Shown: piece after piece, positions 8,102-15,785 of the stretch | How positions within the stretch are numbered: position 1 is the stretch's first letter | Layout: the number at the start of each line of letters is the position of its first letter | Source: Eudoraea sp. | GTDB taxonomy: Bacteria; Bacteroidota; Bacteroidia; Flavobacteriales; Flavobacteriaceae | NCBI GenBank assembly: GCA_013042125.1 | Contig: JABDQS010000087.1 | Location: 1-26,630, forward strand | Direction of reading: 5' to 3' | DNA length: 26,630 nucleotides | Program-made: the position numbers and the translations under genes | Notes under the pieces: model-generated | What the model saw: the letters and a program-made list of their open reading frames with translations, nothing else | The model's database searches: none | Told to the model about the DNA's origin: nothing

Positions 8102-10849
8102 ATGCAAAGTTTTCTCGAGGAGGTTGTCGCCGATATTATCCAAAAAAAACAAATCAGTGATGATCTTGTCCTGGTGGTGCCAAGCAAACGCGCCGGTGTT
8201 TTCCTTTTGCAGCAATTCTCCAAAAACACTAAAAGATCCTCATTTGCGCCTACCATAGTTACTATTGAGGAGTTCATTAAACAACTCTCCGGTCTTCGTT
8301 ATGCTTCCGGCACACAATTATTCTTTGAACTGTACAGTGTCTATCAAAGTCATCATAAAGAACAGGCAGAAAGTTTCTATGACTTTTCCAAATGGGGCAA
8401 TATGTTGCTTCAGGATTTTAATGAAATAGATAGATATCTGATTCCGCCTCATAAGATATTCTCCTACCTGAGTGCTATTCAGGAAACTAATCATTGGTAT
8501 TTACAGCCTCACAAAACACCAATGATTGAGGCCTATATCCGTTTCTGGAAAGAACTGGAGCCGCTATATAATAAGTTTAAAGACCATTTGATGCAACTTG
8601 GCGTGGGATATCAGGGAATGATATATAGAAAAGCGCATGAAAATATCCATGAATATGCAAAGACCATTCAGGAAGGCACACATTTTTTTATAGGTTTCAA
8701 TGCGTTAAATGCTGCTGAATCTGACATCATTCAGACGTTGTTATCCGAGCAAAAAGCAGAAGTTTTCTGGGATGTTGATCCGATTTTTCTTGAAGACCAC
8801 TTTCATGATGCAGGAGTTTTTATCCGATCCTATTTAAAAAATTGGCGTTATTATTCTTCAAATGCCCCAAAAGGACCCAAACCAACTTATAATTCTGAAA
8901 AGAGTATAAAAATAATAGGAGTGCCTAAAAATGTTTCTCAGGCTAAATATGTCGGTTCTTTAATAAGGGAATTGAATAATGAAGACAAGGCTTCTTTAAA
9001 CAGCACCGCAATCATCCTTGGAAATGAAAAACTTCTTAACCCCTTGCTTAATTCTATGCCCGGGAACATTTCCAACATCAATGTTACCATGGGATATCCG
9101 GTGGGAAGTACGCCTGCTGCAAGTCTGTTTAATGAATTTGTTTCTCTCTATGTCACAAAACAAGACAGAGGTTGGTACTACAATGACCTTCTATCATTTA
9201 TTTCACATCCCTACATACAATCTCTTTTTAAGACCCCGCTGAAAACAACCTCAGAGCTCACAAAAGCGATCAAAGAGAAAAATTGGGTCTATATTCAACC
9301 TCAGCGCCTTCCACATCTGATCAATACAGATAAAGACATTATGGCACTTCTGTTTTCAGAGCATTTTACAACACCTATGGAACTTCTCAAAGCATGCCAT
9401 GGGTTACTCCTATCATTGAGAGATCACTTCACCATAGAAACAGATGCAATTACACTAGAATATCTGGTTCAACTTCATACAGTATTCAATGAAATGAAAC
9501 AGTACATGAATAAGTACGATTTTATAAGTGATCTAAAGTCTTTTCAAAGCCTTTATAAAGAATTGCTCGACAAAGAAACGCTCGATTTTTATGGTGAACC
9601 TCTGGAGGGCATTCAGATCATGGGAATGCTCGAAAGTAGAAATCTCGACTTTGAAACTGTCGTTATTACTTCTGTCAATGAAGGTATACTCCCTTCAGGT
9701 AAGACCAATTCTTCTTTTATTCCCTTCGATCTTAAAAAAGAATTCAAACTCCCTACCTATAAGGAGAAAGATGCGGTATATACCTACCATTTTTACAGGC
9801 TCCTGCAACGAGCCAAAAATGTCTATTTACTCTATAATACAGAGCCAGATGTATTAGAAGGCGGGGAAAAAAGCCGATTTATTACCCAATTGCTCACGGA
9901 AGATAGTGGGCTCAAGAATATTACCCATTCTGTTGCTTCTCCGGCCATGGAACTTCCAATTCCGGAAAATGAGACCGTAGAAAAAGAACTCTCTGTTCTT
10001 ACCACCCTTAAAGAGAGGGCTGAAAAAGGATTTTCTCCCTCCTCTCTTTCGCAATATATTCGCAATCCCATCGATTTTTATAAAAGATATGTTCTTGGTA
10101 TTAAAGAATCAATAGATGTTGAGGAAGTAATTGCTGCCAATACCTTTGGCACTGTGATTCACAGTAGTATGGAAGCATTATACACGCCCTTGATTGGAAG
10201 CCGTCTTTCTCCCGAAAAACTTAAGACATTGATTCCGGACATCCCCAAAGTAGTAACAAAACATTATTTGGAACATTACCCTAATGTGTCATTGGAAAGT
10301 GGCCAGAATTTGATCGCTTACCACGTTATTCAACGATATATAGAAAAATTTATCACTTCAGAAATAAAAGAATGTGCACGTCATACAATTGAGATCCTGG
10401 CCCTTGAAGAACCCTTTAAAACCCCAATTGTAGTACCGGGCGTGCCATTTCCGGTGTTTCTCAGAGGTACGCTAGACCGTGTAGATAAAAAAGATGGAAT
10501 ACTGCGTATTCTGGATTATAAAACCGGAAATGCCAAAGACGCTGATGTTCAAATCACAGACTGGGACACTCTTATCAATGATCCGGATAAAAGCAAAGCC
10601 TTCCAACTTTTGTGTTATGCCCTTATGTACAGAAACAAGCACAACACAGGGTCCTTTGAAGCGGCGATCATACCTTTTAGAAACCTGGATGCCGGACTAC
10701 TTACTTTTGCCGTAAAAGAGTCTGGAAGCAGGTCTGCAAAGAACAGTACCATCTCAGCAGAGACCCTGGATCTGTTTCAGGAACAACTTCTGAAACTTAT
10801 TGAAACCATTTGCGATCAGAATGAAGCATTTATTGCAAAAGAGGTCTAA
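8102..10849 (+). CDS. addB: AddB-like PD-(D/E)XK nuclease, partner of the AddA-like helicase
   Basis: A 915-residue protein. The N-terminal region (LVLVVPSKRAGVFLLQQF) resembles the degenerate helicase half of AddB, in which the ATPase motif is lost: no GKT is present. In the middle lies MGMLESRNLDFETVVITSVNEGILPSG, typical of the family. The C-terminal nuclease shows SPSSLSQYIRNPIDFYKRYVLG, His in GTVIH (~687), Asp792 in GTLDRVD, Asp805 and Lys807 in ILDYKTG. It should act with the AddA-like protein as a two-subunit end-resection enzyme. I see no convincing four-cysteine iron-sulfur set as found in Bacillus AddB. The start is ATG. It ends 2 nt from the stop of the convergent dehydrogenase, with no terminator between them. 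Confidence 0.87.
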   Translation: MQSFLEEVVADIIQKKQISDDLVLVVPSKRAGVFLLQQFSKNTKRSSFAPTIVTIEEFIKQLSGLRYASGTQLFFELYSVYQSHHKEQAESFYDFSKWGNMLLQDFNEIDRYLIPPHKIFSYLSAIQETNHWYLQPHKTPMIEAYIRFWKELEPLYNKFKDHLMQLGVGYQGMIYRKAHENIHEYAKTIQEGTHFFIGFNALNAAESDIIQTLLSEQKAEVFWDVDPIFLEDHFHDAGVFIRSYLKNWRYYSSNAPKGPKPTYNSEKSIKIIGVPKNVSQAKYVGSLIRELNNEDKASLNSTAIILGNEKLLNPLLNSMPGNISNINVTMGYPVGSTPAASLFNEFVSLYVTKQDRGWYYNDLLSFISHPYIQSLFKTPLKTTSELTKAIKEKNWVYIQPQRLPHLINTDKDIMALLFSEHFTTPMELLKACHGLLLSLRDHFTIETDAITLEYLVQLHTVFNEMKQYMNKYDFISDLKSFQSLYKELLDKETLDFYGEPLEGIQIMGMLESRNLDFETVVITSVNEGILPSGKTNSSFIPFDLKKEFKLPTYKEKDAVYTYHFYRLLQRAKNVYLLYNTEPDVLEGGEKSRFITQLLTEDSGLKNITHSVASPAMELPIPENETVEKELSVLTTLKERAEKGFSPSSLSQYIRNPIDFYKRYVLGIKESIDVEEVIAANTFGTVIHSSMEALYTPLIGSRLSPEKLKTLIPDIPKVVTKHYLEHYPNVSLESGQNLIAYHVIQRYIEKFITSEIKECARHTIEILALEEPFKTPIVVPGVPFPVFLRGTLDRVDKKDGILRILDYKTGNAKDADVQITDWDTLINDPDKSKAFQLLCYALMYRNKHNTGSFEAAIIPFRNLDAGLLTFAVKESGSRSAKNSTISAETLDLFQEQLLKLIETICDQNEAFIAKEV

Positions 10850-10851
10850 TC

Positions 10852-11565
10852 TTATTTCTTATCCGGCCGGCTCGGTCTAACTTCTATCTTGCTGGGTAGC
10901 GTTCTGGGGTTCATAGTAAGCAAATCTTCCACCAGTTTTCCGATATCTTCCGGTTGTATTTTCCAGTGATCACCATCGCCAGGCTTACGTCCACTAAAAT
11001 GCGTGGCTACAGATCCCGGCATAATGGTAGATACTTTAATGTCATGCCCACGCAGATCCAGCATGGCAGCCTGGGTAAAGCCAACTACGCCAAATTTGGA
11101 GGCGTTATACCCCGCTCCTGAAGCAAAAAAATTGGCACCTGCCAAACTGGCAATTGTTATATAGTATCCTTTCGCCTTTTTGAGAGGATCCAGAGCCGCC
11201 TTTAGGGTATAAAAGGCGCCGCTTAAATTGGTATCGATCATCTTCTTCCAATCTTCAATACTCAGCGTATCTACCGAACTAAAAATCCCTACTCCGGCAT
11301 TGGCAACGACCACATCTATCTGACCCCATTTTTTTAGGATCATTGCCACCGCGGCGGCTTCATCTTCCGGCTTGGTGACATCCGAGGCGAGTCCCAACAA
11401 CTGCTCTTCAGATCCAAGATCCCTGGCTGCCATTTCTGCGTCCTTCAAATTTCTTCCACTGATGGCCACTTTCATTCCTGCGTTGACCAGCGTCCTGGCA
11501 ACTGCATGCCCAATGCCTTTCGTTCCCCCGGTTATATAAGCTACTTTTCCGTCTAAGTTGTTCAT
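10852..11565 (-). CDS. Short-chain dehydrogenase/reductase, FabG-like
   Basis: A 237-residue classical SDR, an NAD(P)H-dependent oxidoreductase of unknown substrate. Cofactor motif TGGTKGIG (12-19), Asp62-Val63, NAG (89-91), Asn113 (DTNLSG), catalytic Ser140, Tyr153 and Lys157 (YNASK) are all present, and PGSVATHF follows. GRNL after the second strand suggests NADP(H) preference through Arg38. The C terminus ends in basic residues (RPSRPDKK). It could be a 3-oxoacyl-ACP reductase paralogue or a serine/3-hydroxy-acid dehydrogenase; the sequence does not decide. A near-consensus promoter overlapped by a 17-bp palindrome precedes the ATG. Confidence 0.9.
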   Translation of the reverse strand: MNNLDGKVAYITGGTKGIGHAVARTLVNAGMKVAISGRNLKDAEMAARDLGSEEQLLGLASDVTKPEDEAAAVAMILKKWGQIDVVVANAGVGIFSSVDTLSIEDWKKMIDTNLSGAFYTLKAALDPLKKAKGYYITIASLAGANFFASGAGYNASKFGVVGFTQAAMLDLRGHDIKVSTIMPGSVATHFSGRKPGDGDHWKIQPEDIGKLVEDLLTMNPRTLPSKIEVRPSRPDKK

Positions 11566-11578
11566 TGTTTCTTTTTTT

Positions 11579-11609
11579 CTAAAGTAAGGATCGGTACAGA
11601 GGTCATAAA
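11579..11609 (-). promoter_or_regulatory. Promoter of the SDR gene
   Basis: Read on the - strand: TTTA (11606-11609), a 19-nt spacer, then TACTTTAG (11579-11586), each with one mismatch to TTTG and TAnnTTTG. The leader to the ATG at 11565 is short. Confidence 0.55.
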
Positions 11610-11618
11610 ACTTATGAC
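11602..11618. promoter_or_regulatory. Candidate operator palindrome over the SDR -33 element
   Basis: GTCATAA, then AAC, then TTATGAC: a perfect 7-bp inverted repeat with a 3-nt spacer. It covers the -33 element of the SDR promoter, where a bound dimeric repressor would block RNA polymerase. No regulator gene lies beside it. Confidence 0.45.
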
Positions 11619-11654
11619 GTTATACTTTTCTTAAAAAATAAAAGAAGCTTGTAT

Positions 11655-11685
11655 TTTGAAACGTTGCCAAAAAGTAGTTCCTTTG
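11655..11685 (+). promoter_or_regulatory. Promoter of tRNA-Ala
   Basis: TTTG (11655-11658), a 19-nt spacer, then TTCCTTTG (11678-11685, one mismatch to TAnnTTTG). It ends 13 nt before the first base of the tRNA. Confidence 0.65.
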
Positions 11686-11698
11686 GACTTCCTAAAAA

Positions 11699-11773
<75 letters not shown>

Positions 11774-11809
11774 AGAACAAGTGCTAAAATTTGTGCACTT
11801 GAGAATATT

Positions 11810-11842
11810 AAAAAACCGCCAAGTTTGCTTGAGTGGTTTTTT
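11810..11842 (+). terminator. Terminator-like hairpin, unit 1 (likely tRNA-Ala terminator)
   Basis: A run of A pairs with a run of T around the stem CCGC-CAAG with CTTG-(A)-GTGG, loop TTTG. A11832 is bulged. It lies 38 nt after the tRNA and is well placed to end its transcript. Confidence 0.7.
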
Positions 11843-11882
11843 TATTCTTAAGTGCGTGGCCTGAAAGGCCTAAGAACCAAAT

Positions 11883-11940
11883 TTTTGCATTTGCAAAACT
11901 TGATTTACCTGAGCAGCAAAGCTACTCCGGTATTCTCCAC
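11883..11940. repeat. Array unit 1: conserved block ending in a copy of the tRNA 3' end
   Basis: The block TTTTGCATTTGC... is followed by GAGCAGC-AAA-GCTACTC and then by ACTCCGGTATTCTCCAC (11924-11940). These last 17 bases are identical to 11757-11773, the T-arm and acceptor end of tRNA-Ala plus one base beyond. Confidence 0.75.
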
Positions 11941-11975
11941 GATTAAGCGCAATTAGAATTGCAATTAAAAATAAA

Positions 11976-12008
11976 AAAAGCTCATCAAATTTATTTGAAT
12001 GGGCTTTT
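11976..12008 (+). terminator. Terminator-like hairpin, unit 2
   Basis: An A-run, then GCTCAT-CAAAT with ATTTG-(A)-ATGGGC and TTTT. A11998 is bulged, near the junction of lower and upper stems as in units 1 and 3, although the stem sequence is quite different. Confidence 0.55.
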
Positions 12009-12043
12009 GCGTTTTTAAGTGCCTGTGACTGCAAGTCACAGCT

Positions 12044-12101
12044 AATTGCATTTGCAGGACTGGATACACTCCGGAGCAGCGTCAGCTACTCCGATCGTCC
12101 C
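12044..12101. repeat. Array unit 2: conserved 50-bp block with decayed tRNA end
   Basis: Bases 12044-12093 match 12185-12234 of unit 3 at 48 of 50 positions. The palindrome GGAGCAGC-GTCA-GCTACTCC is inside. After CTCCG the tRNA-like end is degenerate (ATCGTCCCA instead of GTATTCTCCA). Confidence 0.75.
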
Positions 12102-12108
12102 ATTATAG

Positions 12109-12140
12109 AAAAACTGCCGAGTTTACTCGAGCAGTTTTTT
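12109..12140 (+). terminator. Terminator-like hairpin, unit 3
   Basis: AAAAA, then CTGC-CGAG with CTCG-(A)-GCAG, loop TTTA, then TTTTTT. A12130 is bulged. Several base pairs differ from unit 1 by changes on both arms. Confidence 0.65.
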
Positions 12141-12184
12141 GTTTTTTGAAGCCTCAATGCCGCAGGTATTGCCTACGTGATGAA

Positions 12185-12244
12185 AATTGCATTTACAGGA
12201 CTGGATACACTCAGGAGCAGCGTCAGCTACTCCGGTATTCACCA
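12185..12244. repeat. Array unit 3: conserved 50-bp block with near-intact tRNA end
   Basis: It is nearly identical to the unit 2 block, then ACTCCGGTATTC-ACCA (12229-12244), which matches the tRNA-Ala 3' end at 15 of 16 positions. It ends 29 bp before the stop of the stress-protein gene on the other strand. Confidence 0.75.
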
Positions 12245-12272
12245 AAACCATCACAATGGTGGTGATTTCTTA

Positions 12273-13070
12273 TTAGTCCTTCTTAACGCTTAACACCAAC
12301 ACGGGGATCTTGGCTGAGAATTCTGCCTTCTTGATGGTGTTCTTTTCCCACAAATTGGTGAACACTCGTCTTTTTCTACGAAATACACAAAGTAGATCAG
12401 GATGATGTGCCTGAATATGTTCTAAAATTCCCAAATATGTTGTAGCGTGTTCTGCCAATGTTAACTGAGAACTGATATCCATCAAGGCCGTATTTACCTT
12501 AAGGTCACTGTCTACATATCCTGGGGTCTTTACCAGTAATAAATGGATCTTGGACCGAAATTTTTTCTTGATATCAATAAGCGGATTAATGATGCGTTTT
12601 CTTTTTAGCACACCCGACTTAAATCCCACAAGGATAGTTTTAAAAGGAGTGAATTTTGTTCCTTTAGGAACTATTAGTGTCGGGATATCTGTTCTTTTTA
12701 TAATCTTTCCCGAGGTATAGCCTAAATAAAGTTCTTCTTTAACATCATTACTTCTCGGGGCAATTACCAACAGATCTATCCCAAGTTCAGTATCGATCTC
12801 TTTGAGTCCGTCTACGAGGTCCCCGTTATAGGTGGTTATTTTGATTTCAACTTTTTTAGCGTCAACCTTGTTGATGACCTCCTTAAGTCTTTCTTTTCCA
12901 CTTCGTTCTACCTTGGCCGAAATATCTTTTAAATTTCCCGCTCCCTTGGTAACACTGAACACTTCCATTACATACACCTGTGAAGAAAATTTAGAGGCCA
13001 GATCTACGGCATATTGAAGTGTTTCATGAGAATTTGGTGAGGTTCCAATGGGTACTAATATGTTCTTCAT
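12273..13070 (-). CDS. Universal stress protein family, tandem-domain
   Basis: A 265-residue cytoplasmic protein. Domain 1 (1-~140) begins MKNILVPIGTSPNSHETLQYAVDLASKF, the usual UspA first strand and helix, and ends with LLVIAPRSN...TSGKIIKRTDIPTLIVPKG. Domain 2 (~145-265) begins FKTILVGFKSG and ends AKIPVLVLSV. The ATP-binding GxxGxxxxxxxxxG(S/T) signature is not clear in either half, so it may belong to the non-ATP-binding Usp group. The exact role is unknown; the family is linked to stress and starvation survival. The start is ATG. The stop lies just beyond the tRNA-linked array, and ACCAT/ATGGT pairing in that gap may form a weak terminator. It is divergent from the GNAT gene. Confidence 0.88.
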   Translation of the reverse strand: MKNILVPIGTSPNSHETLQYAVDLASKFSSQVYVMEVFSVTKGAGNLKDISAKVERSGKERLKEVINKVDAKKVEIKITTYNGDLVDGLKEIDTELGIDLLVIAPRSNDVKEELYLGYTSGKIIKRTDIPTLIVPKGTKFTPFKTILVGFKSGVLKRKRIINPLIDIKKKFRSKIHLLLVKTPGYVDSDLKVNTALMDISSQLTLAEHATTYLGILEHIQAHHPDLLCVFRRKRRVFTNLWEKNTIKKAEFSAKIPVLVLSVKKD

Positions 13071-13120
13071 AATGGTTAGCGATTAATACTATAAATTTAC
13101 GGATAAATTGGTATGAATAG

Positions 13121-13621
13121 ATGATCCGGCCTGCAAAGATAGAAGAAATTCCCCAGATCCTGGATCTCTCGAAAGCCTGTGCTCAGCATATGATCAGCAA
13201 GGGAATATTTCAATGGAATGACCACTATCCTTCTAAAGAAGCCTTTATGAAAGATATAGCAAGGAGCGAACTTTTTGTGCTAGAGCATCAATCCACTATA
13301 CAGGGGTGTATCGCTATCTCTTCCTTGATGGACGAAGAATACGCCGATGTTGAATGGCTCACTCCCAATACAAATAATCTTTACATTCATCGCTTGGCGA
13401 TTCTTCCGGAACATCAGGGTAAAGGCAAGGCAAGGTTGCTCATGGATGCCGCCGAACAGAAAGCCCGTGATAAGCAGTATACTTCTATACGTTTAGATAC
13501 CTTTAGCAAGAATAAACGAAATCAGCGTTTTTATGAGACCCGCGGGTATCAAAAACTAGGAACTGTATATTTCCCAAAACAAAGTATTCATCCCTTTTAT
13601 TGTTATGAACTAGTACTATAA
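13121..13621 (+). CDS. GNAT-family N-acetyltransferase
   Basis: A 166-residue acetyl-CoA-dependent acyltransferase of unknown substrate. The fold order is visible: N-terminal IRPAKIEEIPQILDLS, central strand FVLEHQSTIQGCIAI, then motif A LYIHRLAILPEHQGKGKARLLMDAAEQKA with the acetyl-CoA loop HQGKGKA, and motif B IRLDTFSKNKRNQRFYETRGYQKLG. The length is normal for a single domain. The start is ATG. It opens a tight + strand run (next gene 10 nt downstream). The substrate cannot be told from the sequence. Confidence 0.88.
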   Translation: MIRPAKIEEIPQILDLSKACAQHMISKGIFQWNDHYPSKEAFMKDIARSELFVLEHQSTIQGCIAISSLMDEEYADVEWLTPNTNNLYIHRLAILPEHQGKGKARLLMDAAEQKARDKQYTSIRLDTFSKNKRNQRFYETRGYQKLGTVYFPKQSIHPFYCYELVL

Positions 13622-13631
13622 TCTCCAATTT

Positions 13632-14966
13632 TTGAAAACCGTAGTATCATTTAAGACCATTAACAAATTAGCTCTCCCGGCTACCATAGCAGGTATTGCG
13701 GAGCCAGTTCTGTCAATAACAGATACCGCCATTGTTGGAAATATTCCTGTGAATGGCCTGGAATCTCTGGCGGCTGTGGGTATTGTAGGGGCCTTTCTAT
13801 CAATGCTTATTTGGATACTGGGGCAGACCAGAAGTGCCATTTCAGCCATCATTTCTCAATATCTTGGGGCAGGAAAGCTGCAACAGGTGGCCAATCTTCC
13901 CGCTCAGGCCATATGTCTGAATCTGCTTTTGAGTGTCCTGATCCTTATTGCCACCATCTTTGTGGTAGAAGAAATATTTATGCTTTTAAATGCCAAAGGC
14001 AAGATCCTGGAATTCTGTGTTTCTTATTATTCTATCAGGGTCTGGGGCTTTCCCCTTACCCTCTTGGTATTTGCCATCATGGGCATTTTCAGGGGACTGC
14101 AGAATACCTACTGGCCTATGATGATCGCCATAGTAGGAGCTGTCCTAAATATTGGCCTCGATTTTGCCCTGGTGTATGGCATTGAAGGAATAATAACACC
14201 CATGTATTTAGAGGGTGCTGCCTGGGCCAGCCTTATTGCTCAGGGTGTGATGGCTATAATGGCATTGTATCTTCTTATCACAAAAACTGATATTTCTCTG
14301 GTACCAAGACTGCCATTACATCCGGAACTCGGCAGATTGGTAGGGATGAGTCTGAATTTATTTGTACGGACAATTGCCCTTAATATTACCTTGGTTCTTG
14401 CCGTTAGGGAGGCTACTGCATTGGGCGACAAGTTTATCGGCGCTCATACTATTGCCATTAATCTATGGCTGTTCTCAGCATTTTTTATTGATGGATATGC
14501 GGCCGCAGGCAATATAATGGGTGGGCGCCTGCTTGGTGCCAGGGACTATCCCAACTTATGGAAACTTGCCAAACAAATAATTCTTTATGGTGTTGCCGTA
14601 AGTTTAGTATTAATGGCAATTGGTGTACTACTTTACCGGCCTTTAGGTGCCCTGTTCTCAAATGATATCAATGTATTGCAAACTTTTTATTCTATTTTCT
14701 TTATTGTAATTCTGGCGCTCCCCATGAATACTGTTGCTTTTGTTTTCGATGGACTTTTCAAAGGTCTCGGTGAAATGAAATACCTGAGAAACGTGCTGCT
14801 TGTGGCCACCTTTCTGGGATTCATCCCAACGCTGTATTTAGGGAACCTTTTTAACCTTGGTCTCTATGGTATTTGGATAGCAATAACGGTTTGGATGATC
14901 ATCCGAGGAGGAGCACTTGTATGGAAGTTCAGGGCAAAATTTCGTCCGCTATTGCAAAAGATGTAA
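13632..14966 (+). CDS. MATE-family multidrug/toxin efflux transporter
   Basis: A 444-residue inner-membrane protein with about 12 hydrophobic helices in two homologous halves, each beginning with the family pattern (first half: INKLALPATIAGIAEPVLSITDTAIVGN; second half begins near LVGMSLNLFVRTIALNITLVLAVREATALG). MATE proteins export cationic drugs or metabolites in exchange for Na+ or H+. The only in-frame start that keeps the N-terminal helix is TTG 13632; no ATG precedes it after the GNAT stop. It is 10 nt downstream of GNAT and 21 nt upstream of the hydratase-like gene, so it is probably cotranscribed. The substrate is unknown. Confidence 0.9.
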   Translation: MKTVVSFKTINKLALPATIAGIAEPVLSITDTAIVGNIPVNGLESLAAVGIVGAFLSMLIWILGQTRSAISAIISQYLGAGKLQQVANLPAQAICLNLLLSVLILIATIFVVEEIFMLLNAKGKILEFCVSYYSIRVWGFPLTLLVFAIMGIFRGLQNTYWPMMIAIVGAVLNIGLDFALVYGIEGIITPMYLEGAAWASLIAQGVMAIMALYLLITKTDISLVPRLPLHPELGRLVGMSLNLFVRTIALNITLVLAVREATALGDKFIGAHTIAINLWLFSAFFIDGYAAAGNIMGGRLLGARDYPNLWKLAKQIILYGVAVSLVLMAIGVLLYRPLGALFSNDINVLQTFYSIFFIVILALPMNTVAFVFDGLFKGLGEMKYLRNVLLVATFLGFIPTLYLGNLFNLGLYGIWIAITVWMIIRGGALVWKFRAKFRPLLQKM

Positions 14967-14987
14967 TTTTGAGAAAATCAAGAATCC

Positions 14988-15758
14988 ATGGGAACTTCCA
15001 GAACAAATGGTAGTCTGTACACCACTATTCAAAATAAAGTTGCCTCTGTAGAATTCGGCCATCCGGCAAGTAATTCCTTTGTTTCTGAATTACTACAGCG
15101 CCTTACCAACACTTTGAATGAGCTTTCACAAAACAAAGACGTTTCCCTGATTGTTTTACGATCGGAAGGAGATGGTCCTTTTTGTGCAGGAGCTTCATTT
15201 AAAGAACTAATGGCTGTTTCTAGCCAGGAAGAGGGCAATGTCTTCTTTAGTGGGTTCGCCCATGTCCTGAATGCTATGCGGAGCTGTTCTCAACCCATCA
15301 TTGGAAGAGTGCAGGGAAAGGCCGTTGGTGGGGGTGTTGGACTTATTGCCGGTTGCGACTATGTCTTTGCCTCTGAGGATGCCTCGGTAAGACTTTCTGA
15401 ACTGACCATTGGTATAGCCCCACTTGTTATTGCTCCGGCTGTGGAACGAAAAATAGGAGTGTCTGGTTTGTCTGAAATGTCATTGGCACCAACAGAATGG
15501 AAAAATGCTTACTGGGCCAGGGATAAAGGTTTGTTCTCAAAGGTCTTCAACACAATAAAGGAGATGGATAAAGAACTCGATTATTTTACGTCTCAACTGG
15601 GAGGGTATAACCAGGAAGCACTTCGTGAACTCAAGAAAGTTCTATGGAAAGGAACTGACCATTGGGCACAACTCTTAACAGAAAGAGCAGCGATCACAGG
15701 TAGCCTTGCCCTGTCGCCACATACCAAGAAAGCACTGGAGGCCTTTAAAAAGAAATAG
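14988..15758 (+). CDS. Enoyl-CoA hydratase/isomerase family, methylglutaconyl-CoA hydratase-like
   Basis: A 256-residue crotonase-fold protein. The CoA-binding and oxyanion segments are present: GPFCAGASFKEL and GKAVGGGVGLIAGCDYVFAS. The first catalytic Glu of classical hydratases (GGGCEL) is replaced by Gly (GGGVGL), while the second Glu remains in LSELTIGIAPLVIAPAVERKIG. That last segment resembles bacterial methylglutaconyl-CoA hydratases (LiuC, leucine breakdown), which is my best guess but is not proven. The C terminus is the usual helical part (ALSPHTKKALEAFKKK). The start is ATG. It lies between a MATE gene and a LytTR gene with short gaps, so the operon does not help to fix the function. 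Confidence 0.85.
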   Translation: MGTSRTNGSLYTTIQNKVASVEFGHPASNSFVSELLQRLTNTLNELSQNKDVSLIVLRSEGDGPFCAGASFKELMAVSSQEEGNVFFSGFAHVLNAMRSCSQPIIGRVQGKAVGGGVGLIAGCDYVFASEDASVRLSELTIGIAPLVIAPAVERKIGVSGLSEMSLAPTEWKNAYWARDKGLFSKVFNTIKEMDKELDYFTSQLGGYNQEALRELKKVLWKGTDHWAQLLTERAAITGSLALSPHTKKALEAFKKK

Positions 15759-15785
15759 TATACCAACTCTGTTAATAGAATTGCG

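Noticed and set aside
11850..12244. Three further functional tRNA genes
   Set aside because: Anticodon-like arms and a tRNA-like 3' end are present, but there is no D arm, no normal T loop and no acceptor 5' strand in the right place.
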